From assembly GCA_034429745.1 (NCBI GenBank), contig DAOUFY010000070.1:1-18626 (forward strand): DNA of 18,626 nucleotides, written 5' to 3'. This DNA is from JBAXBF01 sp034429745. Its GTDB lineage: Bacteria > Chloroflexota > Anaerolineae > Anaerolineales > DRKV01. Positions 6,902-14,507 of the stretch are shown piece after piece; the first letter of the stretch is position 1, and every line of letters starts with the position of its first letter. Under the pieces are notes generated by a model. It was given only the letters and a program-made list of their open reading frames with translations. It did not search any database and was not told the origin of the DNA. Position numbers and translations under genes: made by a program.

Positions 6902-6922
6902 GCTCCTTGCTAGGTAAGGAGC
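6902..6922 (-). promoter_or_regulatory. hairpin between sortase and small membrane protein; possible attenuator or RBS switch
   Basis: On the minus strand the RNA reads GCUCCUU, a 7-base loop, AAGGAGC, then GAUAUUUUU, which resembles a weak intrinsic terminator. The next bases are AAGGAG, the ribosome binding site of the downstream gene. The first arm GCUCCUU is therefore complementary both to the hairpin partner and to the ribosome binding site, allowing two exclusive structures. Confidence 0.5.
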
Positions 6923-6929
6923 AGAGTTT

Positions 6930-7805
6930 TTATTCCTCTAATGCAGCTTTGACAACTATTCGGTGAGTATCAATACGATATGGGTAGCATGAGATCAGGG
7001 TTAAAGTGGGATTGATGGTAGGTTCCATTACAGCTACGTCCGTAGGGTCGGTGATCTTTATTTCCGTTACCCGGTAGGTGTAGGAACGCTGACTAGTAAA
7101 GAGGATAATTTCATCGCCGGGTTTCAACTGATCGAGATCGCGAAAGATTTCACCGAAAATATCGTTATGAGCAGAGAGAACCAAGTTGCCGGGTTTGCCA
7201 GCTTCGGGTGAGCCAATGCGTTTTCCAACTCCTTTCTTGAGCTGTTCCCAACCGTCTCCTTGTACTACAGGTGCGTCAATATGTATGTCGGGGATTTGAA
7301 TGCGTAGGGTTTGTTCTGCACTTGGGGTTGGAATGGGAAGCTCCCCCATCGCTTGCACGATTGGCAGCAAGTGGTGTGGAATTTCTGCTTCGTTGAATTC
7401 TGCTCTACCGCTTGCATCCGGTGGAGTATGTCCGCCCGGCAACACTACTGCTGATAGCAGTGGTGTTGGTACTAAGGTAGGCGGCTGCAGGACTTGGATG
7501 ACTTGGCGGTTTAAGTCGGAAAGCACGTTCACTCCATTAAAGATTAATATTAATAAGCCCAGCAGTGCTGCAATTTCAACGAGCAGTAGAAATCCATCTA
7601 AAATGCTGAAATGAGAACGTCTTCGTTTCCTCTCCAATGGCAGGGGAATGGTTTGCATCTCAGCAGTTTCAGATCCAATACCGGCAATGCGTCCGCTTTT
7701 TTTAAAGTGCTCTATCCGCGCCGCGCGGTCTTGCAGATATTGTTCTTTCATCAACAGCCGCAGTTCTTCGGAACTTAACTTAGGCAGACTTGGCTTTTTC
7801 ATCAT
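6930..7805 (-). CDS. sortase (class D/E-like transpeptidase)
   Basis: Sortases are membrane-anchored cysteine transpeptidases that cut a C-terminal sorting signal and join the protein to the cell surface or to a pilin. A cytosolic Lys/Arg-rich N-terminal part (1-67) precedes one transmembrane helix (about 68-92), a Pro-rich linker, and a sortase domain at about 165-291. The catalytic residues are visible: His213 in LSAHND, Cys273 in LISCYPY and Arg282 nine residues later. Length (291) is a little above normal because of the long cytosolic segment. ATGs at 7805 and 7802 are adjacent and neither has a Shine-Dalgarno sequence. A consensus TATAAT ends nine bases before the first, so the mRNA may be nearly leaderless. 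No LPXTG-type substrate is seen in the window. The start diverges from the GNAT gene. Confidence 0.92.
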   Translation of the reverse strand: MMKKPSLPKLSSEELRLLMKEQYLQDRAARIEHFKKSGRIAGIGSETAEMQTIPLPLERKRRRSHFSILDGFLLLVEIAALLGLLILIFNGVNVLSDLNRQVIQVLQPPTLVPTPLLSAVVLPGGHTPPDASGRAEFNEAEIPHHLLPIVQAMGELPIPTPSAEQTLRIQIPDIHIDAPVVQGDGWEQLKKGVGKRIGSPEAGKPGNLVLSAHNDIFGEIFRDLDQLKPGDEIILFTSQRSYTYRVTEIKITDPTDVAVMEPTINPTLTLISCYPYRIDTHRIVVKAALEE

Positions 7806-7814
7806 GGGTTATAT

Positions 7815-7820
7815 ATTATA
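7815..7820 (-). promoter_or_regulatory. -10 box of the sortase promoter
   Basis: TATAAT on the minus strand ends nine bases before the first sortase ATG. A weak -35 (TTTCCA, 18 bases upstream) is possible. Transcription would begin 1-3 bases before the start codon. Confidence 0.5.
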
Positions 7821-7837
7821 CTCGGTTTTTTATGGTT

Positions 7838-7865
7838 TTGGAAAATAAGCTTTTAGAGATATAAT
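7838..7865 (+). promoter_or_regulatory. promoter of the GNAT acetyltransferase gene
   Basis: TTGGAA (7838-7843) and consensus TATAAT (7860-7865), spacer 16. The predicted start near 7872 leaves a leader of about 27 bases holding AAGAGG at 7886-7891. Confidence 0.6.
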
Positions 7866-7898
7866 TATTAAAACTTTTACACCATAAGAGGCACGTTG

Positions 7899-8414
7899 AT
7901 GATTATTCAAACTAGTTTTGGTTCGATTCGCCCGTGGCAGGTTACTGACGCTGACATCTTAGCGCGTTATGCGAACAATAAAAAGATATGGTTGAACTTG
8001 CGGGATGTTTTTCCTCATCCCTATACGCTGGAAGATGCCAATACCTTTATCGGTATGGTTACTGCCCAAGATCCTATGACAGTTTTCGCTTTGGCTACTC
8101 CAACTGAAGCGATTGGTTCAATTGGATTGAGCATAAATAAGGATGTCCATCGTCTAACTGCTGAACTTGGGTACTGGCTGGCGGAACCATTTTGGGGCAA
8201 AGGTATCATGAGTGAGGCTGTGCGCTGTTTTACTGAGGCTGCTTTTGCTCATTTCAACTTAGTGCGCATTTATGCTGAGCCTTATGCAACCAATCAGGCA
8301 TCGTGCCGCGTGTTGGAAAAAGCCGGCTTTGTCTTTGAAGGAAGGCTGCGCTGCAGCGCGATTAAAAACAATCAAATCGTTGATCAGCTGTTGTATGCGA
8401 AAGTGAATTGCTAA
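7899..8414 (+). CDS. GNAT family N-acetyltransferase, RimJ/RimL-like
   Basis: This 171-residue enzyme belongs to the acetyl-CoA-dependent N-acetyltransferase fold (PF13302 type). Relatives acetylate ribosomal protein N termini, amino sugars or small metabolites; the substrate here cannot be read from sequence. The core signature is LGYWLAEPFWGKGIMSEAV (90-108), with WGKG forming the acetyl-CoA pyrophosphate loop. It is followed by the canonical helix NQASCRVLEKAGF (132-144) and EGRLR. The ATG at 7899 lies seven bases after AAGAGG; a TTG at 7896 is possible but too close to that site. It has its own promoter and is convergent with the FHA gene, with only three bases between the two stop codons and no terminator hairpin there. 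Confidence 0.9.
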   Translation: MIIQTSFGSIRPWQVTDADILARYANNKKIWLNLRDVFPHPYTLEDANTFIGMVTAQDPMTVFALATPTEAIGSIGLSINKDVHRLTAELGYWLAEPFWGKGIMSEAVRCFTEAAFAHFNLVRIYAEPYATNQASCRVLEKAGFVFEGRLRCSAIKNNQIVDQLLYAKVNC

Positions 8415-8417
8415 AAG

Positions 8418-9887
8418 CTACTTGCGGCAGCTCTTCTCTGAACCTTCATCGGCAGAATTAATGGTGATTGGAATAGTTTCCAGCGTGCATTTTCCCTGCA
8501 GGAAATCTTCCCAGCGGCAAGAATAACGAGTTAAGGAAAGCTGATAGGGAATAATGCGGTATTGAATTGAGCCTAATTGCTCATTATACCAACCGACACA
8601 CCAACTGGAATAGACACCAAAAGGTAGAGATAGGTGTGCAATGGAACCACCTTTTTCTTTTGAGGCATCTTCCTTTTTGGTTATGGTTATAAGGTGATTG
8701 ACGTTCATCAGCTCACTGAGGGCGTTATCTGGGGCTTGCCACCATTGCCAAGGCGATAAGGCTGCTTGGGCGTCTCCCTGGTTGATGATTAAAACAGGAC
8801 TAAAAGAAAGGTATTGGCTTTCTTGCGGCAGCTTGACAATTTGAAACAATCCAAATGCATCAGTAGAGAAGCGCAATGTATTGGCTATTCTTATCCCGCC
8901 GAGAAACAGCCAACGATCATCTTGAAAGCGCAAAGCAGCTAGCTCGGTGCTGGTGGAAGGCTCGTCTGTCGGAAGGGGCAGTTCAATAATCAGCGGAAAA
9001 GACAATGGTGGAGCATTTTGAGCTTTAATGGCAATAGCATTGCCCAAAGCAGATAACGGCGCCGGCAAAGAAGGGGCATGGGCTTCAGTTAAGACTTCTA
9101 CGATTACGTTTTCCGTTACTGCATGGGGGGGGACTATTATGCGAATGCCTTGCTTGGTTTCTATCTCGCGTCCGCTTGGTGAGACTGCAAAAATTTCCTT
9201 CGCGCCGGAATCGGGTAAAGTGTCTCCCGACTTTTTAGTTTCGGTGGGAAAAATTTGAGGGAGGATAAGAAGACTTAACCCAATTAACAGTGCTGCCAAC
9301 AAGAGCACCGCCGGTAGGATATTTTCTTTTTTGGCTAGCTTCGATGGAGAAAGCATCGAAAAAATTATGTTTTGCTCGTTTGGAGCAATTTTTGACGGTG
9401 CGGGGACGTTTGTCAACGTCTCATAAATTTCGTTCTCACTGCTTGGTGGGGGATTATATGCAACATGCGGCTTTAATTCAGTATGCTGTGTAGATGGAGG
9501 GGCTTGCTTTTCGGTAGTTTTTTGAGGTTGAACTACATTCGCCAACGCGGCAACCACTTCAGTTTCTGCCGCCGGTTCATTCGATTCGGGCGCAACTTCT
9601 TGCACGGGTATATATTCAACTTTAAGCTTTGTGCTGCCAACCTGAAGATGATCACCATGCTGAAGCAGTGTCGGCTTGTTTATGCGAATACCATTGATAT
9701 AAGTGCCATTGGATGAGCCTTCATCCTTGACATAAAGAAAGTTATCTTTGACCTGCAGTGTAGCATGAATGCGAGAAATACGCGCATCAGGGATGTTGAT
9801 TTGGCAGGAGGGGTCGCGCCCAAGTTTCATTTCTCCTTCAACTCGAAAGGATTGCCCACTGATGCTGCGCAGATAGATTTCATTCAC
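8418..9887 (-). CDS. FHA-domain single-pass membrane protein with ZU5-like outer domain
   Basis: Residues 1-95 are a forkhead-associated domain, which binds phosphothreonine peptides. GRDPSC (23-28), SRIHA (38-42) and SSNGTYING (58-66) keep the binding Arg24, Ser38, His41 and Asn60. A Pro/Glu-rich linker (95-185) follows, then one transmembrane helix at about 190-212. Outside, residues 235-350 resemble a ZU5-type beta domain (GIRIIVPPHAVTENVIVEVL). The C-terminal 140 residues are unrecognised and contain Cys430, 457, 467 and 487, perhaps disulfide-forming. The topology puts the phosphopeptide reader in the cytosol and a beta-rich module outside, suggesting a link between Ser/Thr kinase signalling and the envelope. 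No kinase gene is in the window. GGAG is 12 bases before the ATG, which is weak. A perfect-consensus promoter lies directly upstream. Confidence 0.85.
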   Translation of the reverse strand: MNEIYLRSISGQSFRVEGEMKLGRDPSCQINIPDARISRIHATLQVKDNFLYVKDEGSSNGTYINGIRINKPTLLQHGDHLQVGSTKLKVEYIPVQEVAPESNEPAAETEVVAALANVVQPQKTTEKQAPPSTQHTELKPHVAYNPPPSSENEIYETLTNVPAPSKIAPNEQNIIFSMLSPSKLAKKENILPAVLLLAALLIGLSLLILPQIFPTETKKSGDTLPDSGAKEIFAVSPSGREIETKQGIRIIVPPHAVTENVIVEVLTEAHAPSLPAPLSALGNAIAIKAQNAPPLSFPLIIELPLPTDEPSTSTELAALRFQDDRWLFLGGIRIANTLRFSTDAFGLFQIVKLPQESQYLSFSPVLIINQGDAQAALSPWQWWQAPDNALSELMNVNHLITITKKEDASKEKGGSIAHLSLPFGVYSSWCVGWYNEQLGSIQYRIIPYQLSLTRYSCRWEDFLQGKCTLETIPITINSADEGSEKSCRK

Positions 9888-9915
9888 AGAGCTGTCTCCA
9901 GATTAAGCTACATTG

Positions 9916-9944
9916 ATTATACATGCGGCTTATAGGGATGTCAA
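9916..9944 (-). promoter_or_regulatory. consensus sigma70 promoter of the FHA-protein gene
   Basis: On the minus strand TTGACA (9939-9944), a 17-base spacer and TATAAT (9916-9921) match the sigma70 consensus exactly. The -35 box overlaps the TGA stop codon of the upstream permease gene. The predicted leader is about 22 bases. Confidence 0.85.
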
Positions 9945-12325
9945 CGAGTGGACAGCGGAAAGAAGAAAGGGGTAATGAGCAATGTGCAGACCAGTATGAT
10001 AATGAGCAGTGGCAGACCGCTTTTTGTGTAATCTTTAGCTCGGTAGCCGCCGGTTCCCATAACCATCATATTTACTGCATGGCTGAAAGGCGCAAGAAAA
10101 CAAGTGGAGGATGCGATAGCCACGGTATAGATCAAGCTGTACGGAGAAAGCTGCAATTTTTGCGCGAGGTTGATGGCAATGGGAGCCATAATGATTACCG
10201 CGATGGAATTGGACATAACCTGGGATGCCATACTGGTGATGAGAAACAGACTGCTAAGTAAAATGACAGCTTGAACAGTGCCAAAATTGGTGCCTGAAGA
10301 AAAAAGGTTGAAAAGCCAATCAGAAATAAGATTTGCCGTACCACTTTTCTCAATTGCAATCCCTAAAGGAATGATGCTGGCAATGAGAAAGACCGCTCGC
10401 CATTCAATGGAGCGATAGGCTTCATTCATAGAAAGACAACCGCTCAACAGCATAAGCACCGCGCCGCTCACCATGGCGATTGAAGAAGGCAGCCATCCCA
10501 GCATGATGATTATAATCGTCCCAATGACAATGGCTGCTGCGAGCGGAGCTTTTTCGAGCAAAGGGGGCGTTTGAATTTCTTGACTTAGCACCATAAAATC
10601 GGTGCTGGTGCTTAATACGCTAAGTTGATCGCGCTTACCATAAACCAGCAGCGCATCACCAAACCGCAATGGACGATTGAATAAATTAGAGCGATAGGCG
10701 CGTCCGCTGCTCCAAATGGCGAGGACATTCAAGCCATATTTTTCTCGAAAGTGAATATCCTTTAGCGTTTTGCCAGAGATATTGCCGCGTGGGTGGAGCA
10801 TGACTTCCACCATGCCATATTGATCGGTCTCCAGCCACTGCAACGTTGGGGCTGCTTGATGATCGACAATCAAACCTTGCAGTCCTTGGAGCACAGCTAA
10901 GTCATCAATTTTGCCTTGAATAATTAAGTAATCATTGGCTTGAATTTGTTCTTCCGCGATCGGCATGAGTATTGTGTCGCCGCCGCGCATTATACCTACG
11001 ACATTCAAGTTAAATGCATGTCCTAGGCGGCTCTCTTCCAATGTCTTGCCAACAAGAGCAGATCCTTCAGGGATGGAAAGGATGAGAAATCGTTCAGCTA
11101 GGCGGTATGTGCCGGGCACTCGCGGACCGAGGTAAATGAAATCGGGGTTGCTTTTCATTCGCTCAGCTTGCTCTTGGGTGATTTGCAGTAGCAGAACGTC
11201 ATCATATCCTAAAGATAGTTCAGTGAGATGAGTACGGCGGGGTATGCCATCGCGCATAATGGCAAGTACATTTGCTCCGAAACGCTTGCGGAAATGAATG
11301 CTGTTAATAGTTTGTCCAATATACTGCGATTGGGGTGAAAGTTTGACTTGGATAAGGTTAATCCGTTCGGAAATTAATGCTTCTGTGGAAAGATTGGGTT
11401 TATTCACTAATACTTGCTGCCATTGAGAGAGCTCTTCAAGTGTTTCAACACGCCCAATAGTTACAAACCGATCACCTTCTTGAAGAACCGTATCTGGGCT
11501 TGGGGCGAGGATTTTTTTCTTGCCGCGCAAAATGGCAATGACATTGAAGCCTAATGCTGTTCCTAAACGGCTTTCTGATAGTGTTTTGCCTATCAAAGGA
11601 GATTGGGGAGGTAGGATAAGCAAAAACATGCGCTCATCTAAATCGTAAACATGAATGAGCTTTGGTTGATCTTCGGATTGGAACATGTGCCGAATGCTGA
11701 TTTGTGGAAGCAGTCTTCTTCCGATAAAGGCATTAAAGAGGATGCCGCTGAAGGCGATGACTATGCCGGCTGCTGTAAATGTTATGAGTGAAAATGGAGG
11801 GTATCCAAATTTAACCAAAGCTTCATTTGCTAAAAGGTTGGAAGGAGTGCCGAAAAGGGTAGCCATGCCCCCGAGTAAAGAAGCATGTACCACTGGCAGC
11901 AGGAAACGGGAAGGTGATTGATGCCTCTGACGGGTTATATCCATGACAACCGGCATCAGCATTGCTACGACCCCAATAGTATTCATGGTATATGACATGA
12001 TGGCTGCCAGAACCATCAATAGGAAGAGGATGCGCAATTCGTCATTGCCGGCGAAATACAGCAGCCGCCGTCCAAGCCAAGCTGCTAAACCGCTGCGGGT
12101 TAGACCGCCGCTGATGATAAATACCGCCCAAATTGTTACCACGGCTGGAGCGCTGAAGCCAGAGAGAGCTTCTGAGGGGGTGAGCACACCGCTGATTGCT
12201 AAGCTGACCATAACCATCAGCCCTACCAAATCCATCCGTATTCGTCCGCTGATGAACAAGATTAGTGCACCAGCTAAAATGATGATGGTAATCAGCATGG
12301 GTGAGATTAGATAGTCAGAGCTCAT
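9941..12325 (-). CDS. SLC13/DASS-type permease with four RCK_C (TrkA-C) domains
   Basis: A 794-residue polytopic carrier of the ion-transporter/citrate-sodium symporter group; substrates of relatives include dicarboxylates, sulfate and other anions. Membrane segments fill residues 8-205 and 592-790. The two halves carry the paired substrate/sodium motifs GTPSN (159-163) and MSNSIA (704-709), and FLAPFSHAVN is at 743-752. Between them lie four RCK_C domains at about 232-300, 322-392, 412-480 and 504-575. Domains 1 and 3 resemble each other (GKTL-ESRLG), as do 2 and 4 (IHFR-K-G-NVLAI), so a two-domain unit has been duplicated. Relatives with two such domains are common. RCK_C domains usually bind regulatory ligands. 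The start at 12325 has no Shine-Dalgarno sequence; it lies 25 bases after the dipeptidase stop and is probably cotranscribed with it. Confidence 0.92.
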   Translation of the reverse strand: MSSDYLISPMLITIIILAGALILFISGRIRMDLVGLMVMVSLAISGVLTPSEALSGFSAPAVVTIWAVFIISGGLTRSGLAAWLGRRLLYFAGNDELRILFLLMVLAAIMSYTMNTIGVVAMLMPVVMDITRQRHQSPSRFLLPVVHASLLGGMATLFGTPSNLLANEALVKFGYPPFSLITFTAAGIVIAFSGILFNAFIGRRLLPQISIRHMFQSEDQPKLIHVYDLDERMFLLILPPQSPLIGKTLSESRLGTALGFNVIAILRGKKKILAPSPDTVLQEGDRFVTIGRVETLEELSQWQQVLVNKPNLSTEALISERINLIQVKLSPQSQYIGQTINSIHFRKRFGANVLAIMRDGIPRRTHLTELSLGYDDVLLLQITQEQAERMKSNPDFIYLGPRVPGTYRLAERFLILSIPEGSALVGKTLEESRLGHAFNLNVVGIMRGGDTILMPIAEEQIQANDYLIIQGKIDDLAVLQGLQGLIVDHQAAPTLQWLETDQYGMVEVMLHPRGNISGKTLKDIHFREKYGLNVLAIWSSGRAYRSNLFNRPLRFGDALLVYGKRDQLSVLSTSTDFMVLSQEIQTPPLLEKAPLAAAIVIGTIIIIMLGWLPSSIAMVSGAVLMLLSGCLSMNEAYRSIEWRAVFLIASIIPLGIAIEKSGTANLISDWLFNLFSSGTNFGTVQAVILLSSLFLITSMASQVMSNSIAVIIMAPIAINLAQKLQLSPYSLIYTVAIASSTCFLAPFSHAVNMMVMGTGGYRAKDYTKSGLPLLIIILVCTLLITPFFFPLSTR

Positions 12326-12350
12326 GAGGGTGAAATATTTGCTTTATAGC

Positions 12351-13436
12351 TTAGGCTTGAGGCAGACTTTTCTTCAACATGCGCAGCCAGTTTCCATTCA
12401 GAATAGCTTCCACATCTGCAGAGCTATACCCTTGCTGATAAAGGGCGGTACCTATTTTTGCGAGGTCTGCTATACTGTTTAATTCAGAGGGAATCGAATC
12501 AAGACCAAAACCACCGTCAAAATCTGAGCCGATAGCTGCATGCTGAGCGTCGCCGGCTATCTGGCATATATAATCAATGGCTTCGATTAATCGTCGTAGG
12601 GTTACCTTTTCGCGTGCTTCTCCCCGCTGCCACTCGGCATTTAAAAAGCGATTGTAGGGAATGACTCCGATTACCCCATCGCGTTCGATCAGGCGTTTGA
12701 TCATTTCATCCGAAAGCCCGCGATCTGTGGGCAGAAAACGACGCGGGTTGGCATGGCTGACAATCAGCGTACCATCATAATGATCAACAGCTTCCATATA
12801 AGCTCTTTCAGCGCAATGAGAGAGATCAAGAATATAATTGAATTCCTGCATCACATCGAGCAGCTGATAGCCTAAGGCAGTTAAACCGCCCGGCGCCCCC
12901 GTGCCGCCGGCATAACGGGTGCCGCTCCACGCTAGCCCGATGATGCGCAGCCCTTTTTCATACCATTCTGCCGCGTCTATGGGCTTGAGTATGCCGTCTG
13001 CACCTTCCATGAGGAGTACAAACCCTACGGTCGGGTTGCCATTTTTCCAGCTTGCCAATACTTCTTCTACACTTTGCCAGCTTGTTACGATATTACAGGC
13101 AGAAGTTTGTTCTGTCAGCCGCTGATAATACTGGAGTTCTTGGAGGCATAAACGTTGTGCTTCTTCTGGGGTATGATAGACAAGATGTTGGTCTAACTCT
13201 TCAGCACGATTGGCTGGGGTTACAAATAAGGTGGCAAAGATAAGCGCAACGTTGCCTTCGATCCATTCAGGCAGTCCAAGCAGCCTTTCGCCAATGTGAG
13301 TTGGAATAGGGCTATTTTCTTCCGCGCGCCGACCTGCTGCTACGCTTTGAAGATAATTGCGGTTAAGCTCAAGCGCATTCCACGCAATATCTTCGTGTCC
13401 ATCAATAATTAGTAAAGAATCGTGGTTGTTTGACAT
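12351..13436 (-). CDS. membrane dipeptidase-type metallopeptidase (family M19)
   Basis: M19 enzymes use a binuclear zinc centre to hydrolyse dipeptides, often with D-residue or dehydro tolerance. The ligand set is complete: His14 and Asp16 in DGHEDIAW, the bridging Glu144 in LLMEGADG, His207 in DLSHCAE, His228 in VSHANPR, and Asp305 in IGSDFDGG. The 361-residue length is standard. There is no signal peptide, so it is cytosolic, unlike the GPI-anchored mammalian renal dipeptidase. No Shine-Dalgarno sequence precedes the ATG at 13436, and the nearest candidate promoter is an extended -10 about 150 bases upstream. The SLC13-type permease follows 25 bases downstream. A joint import-and-hydrolysis role is conceivable but unproven, because SLC13 carriers are not known for peptides. 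Confidence 0.93.
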   Translation of the reverse strand: MSNNHDSLLIIDGHEDIAWNALELNRNYLQSVAAGRRAEENSPIPTHIGERLLGLPEWIEGNVALIFATLFVTPANRAEELDQHLVYHTPEEAQRLCLQELQYYQRLTEQTSACNIVTSWQSVEEVLASWKNGNPTVGFVLLMEGADGILKPIDAAEWYEKGLRIIGLAWSGTRYAGGTGAPGGLTALGYQLLDVMQEFNYILDLSHCAERAYMEAVDHYDGTLIVSHANPRRFLPTDRGLSDEMIKRLIERDGVIGVIPYNRFLNAEWQRGEAREKVTLRRLIEAIDYICQIAGDAQHAAIGSDFDGGFGLDSIPSELNSIADLAKIGTALYQQGYSSADVEAILNGNWLRMLKKSLPQA

Positions 13437-13589
13437 AGTCAGTTATGATTTGTTAAGATGCATTGTTTGTAATTACCTTATCATCGAATATGCTCCACGT
13501 TAAAAAGGGGGCTTTTTATCCATGAGTATAAAGTGCAATGGGCAGCAGTTAAAGGTTTTCTAAACTAAGGTAAAAAGGATATATCCAAC

Positions 13590-13598
13590 ATTATACCA
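13590..13598 (-). promoter_or_regulatory. extended -10 promoter for dipeptidase-permease operon
   Basis: The minus strand reads TGGTATAAT, an extended -10 with consensus hexamer; no good -35 lies 16-18 bases upstream. It would give a leader of about 147 bases before the dipeptidase ATG. Confidence 0.5.
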
Positions 13599-13700
13599 TA
13601 CCATGCTCTTCTTACCTTCTTTCTGACTTGTCAAATATTGATGCTTTTTCTGAGCATAGAATTTCAAGCAGGTTGCTGAGATCAACAAGCTATTTCATTA

Positions 13701-13709
13701 TGGTATAAT
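13701..13709 (+). promoter_or_regulatory. extended -10 promoter for HAD-HerA-Nudix operon
   Basis: TGGTATAAT on the plus strand, again without a convincing -35. Transcription would start near 13716, leaving a leader of about 120 bases to the HAD ATG. Confidence 0.5.
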
Positions 13710-13838
13710 AGGCTAGTTTATCGAGAACTGCTCATGATTCCTCTGTTTTTTCTGAGTTTGTAATTATGTTAACAGCATTTATTCAATTTATTTACAACAT
13801 TGAAGACTTCAGTCAATAAAGAAAAGGTTTGTTGGTGT

Positions 13839-14495
13839 ATGAAAATAAAAGGTGTAATATTTGATTTAGACGGTACATTGGGGAATACCTTCCCGGTAAT
13901 TTTTCCTTCCTATCGGGCAGCTTTAGCCCACTTTACTCCGCGTCAGTTCGCTGATGAGGATATTATGGCTTTGTTTGGACCTTCAGAAGAAGGGGTGCTG
14001 CAGCGCTTGATTCCAGAACATTGGCAGGAAGCATTGCAGTTATATGAATCTGTCTATCGCGAACTAAGCCCTAAGGCTACTCAGCATTTTGATGGAGTCA
14101 AGGAAGTGCTGGAGATGTTGAAGAAGCGCGGCATAGCTTTGGCAGTGGTTACCGGCAAGGGCATTAATACCGCTCACATCTCGTTAAAGGAGTTAGGAAT
14201 TGATTCTTATTTTGATGCGGTAGAAGGTGGTGCACCCCAAGGAGTGATAAAGCCAGCTTGCATGCGTAAGATTATTCAGCAATGGGGCTTTCAACCATCT
14301 CAAGTCGCTTATGTTGGTGATGCCCCATCTGATATGCGCGATGCCAAAGAAGTTGGCGCTATACCTTTAGGGGCAGCGTGGTATGAAAAAGTAGATCTAG
14401 AGGGTCTTTTACAGCAGAAACCTGAAGCTGTGTTTCGAGATCTGAATAGCTTTCGGCTTTGGCTGGAACAGCACCTCAACGGTTCTCATCATTAA
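13839..14495 (+). CDS. HAD-superfamily phosphatase, phosphoglycolate phosphatase/PpaX-like
   Basis: HAD phosphatases transfer phosphate through an aspartyl intermediate with Mg2+. The four motifs are intact: DLDGT with nucleophile Asp9 and acid/base Asp11, VVTGKG with Thr105, Lys138 in IKPA, and GDAPSDMRDA with Asp161 and Asp165. An alpha-helical cap (about 18-85) marks subfamily I, as in Gph and PpaX. The substrate is not determined: 2-phosphoglycolate, pyrophosphate or a sugar phosphate all fit. A TTG at 13800 in frame would add 13 residues that match nothing in the family. The ATG at 13839 begins right before the first strand, with AAAGG about 11 bases upstream, and gives the usual length of 218. 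The HerA-like gene starts 12 bases after the stop, so the two are in one operon. Confidence 0.9.
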   Translation: MKIKGVIFDLDGTLGNTFPVIFPSYRAALAHFTPRQFADEDIMALFGPSEEGVLQRLIPEHWQEALQLYESVYRELSPKATQHFDGVKEVLEMLKKRGIALAVVTGKGINTAHISLKELGIDSYFDAVEGGAPQGVIKPACMRKIIQQWGFQPSQVAYVGDAPSDMRDAKEVGAIPLGAAWYEKVDLEGLLQQKPEAVFRDLNSFRLWLEQHLNGSHH

Positions 14496-14507
14496 GTTGG
14501 AGATCTT

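Larger units (their letters stand above)
13437..13838. other. 402-base gene-free divergent intergenic region
   Basis: AT-rich spacer between the divergent dipeptidase and HAD genes. It contains two outward extended -10 promoters (13590-13598 minus, 13701-13709 plus) lying in an 11-bp inverted repeat. A TTGACA on the minus strand (13629-13634) is too far from any -10 to pair. A 10-base direct repeat TTTTTCTGAG occurs near 13644 and 13747. I find no gene, RNA or strong terminator here. Confidence 0.6.

Noticed and set aside
13503..13518. AAAAAG-GGGG-CTTTTT hairpin upstream of the dipeptidase gene
   Set aside because: The stem is nearly all A-T and lies in a leader, with no T-run context that would make it a real terminator.
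13800..13838. TTG start adding 13 residues to the HAD phosphatase
   Set aside because: The extra residues do not fit the family, which begins directly at the first beta strand, and the ATG at 13839 gives standard length.
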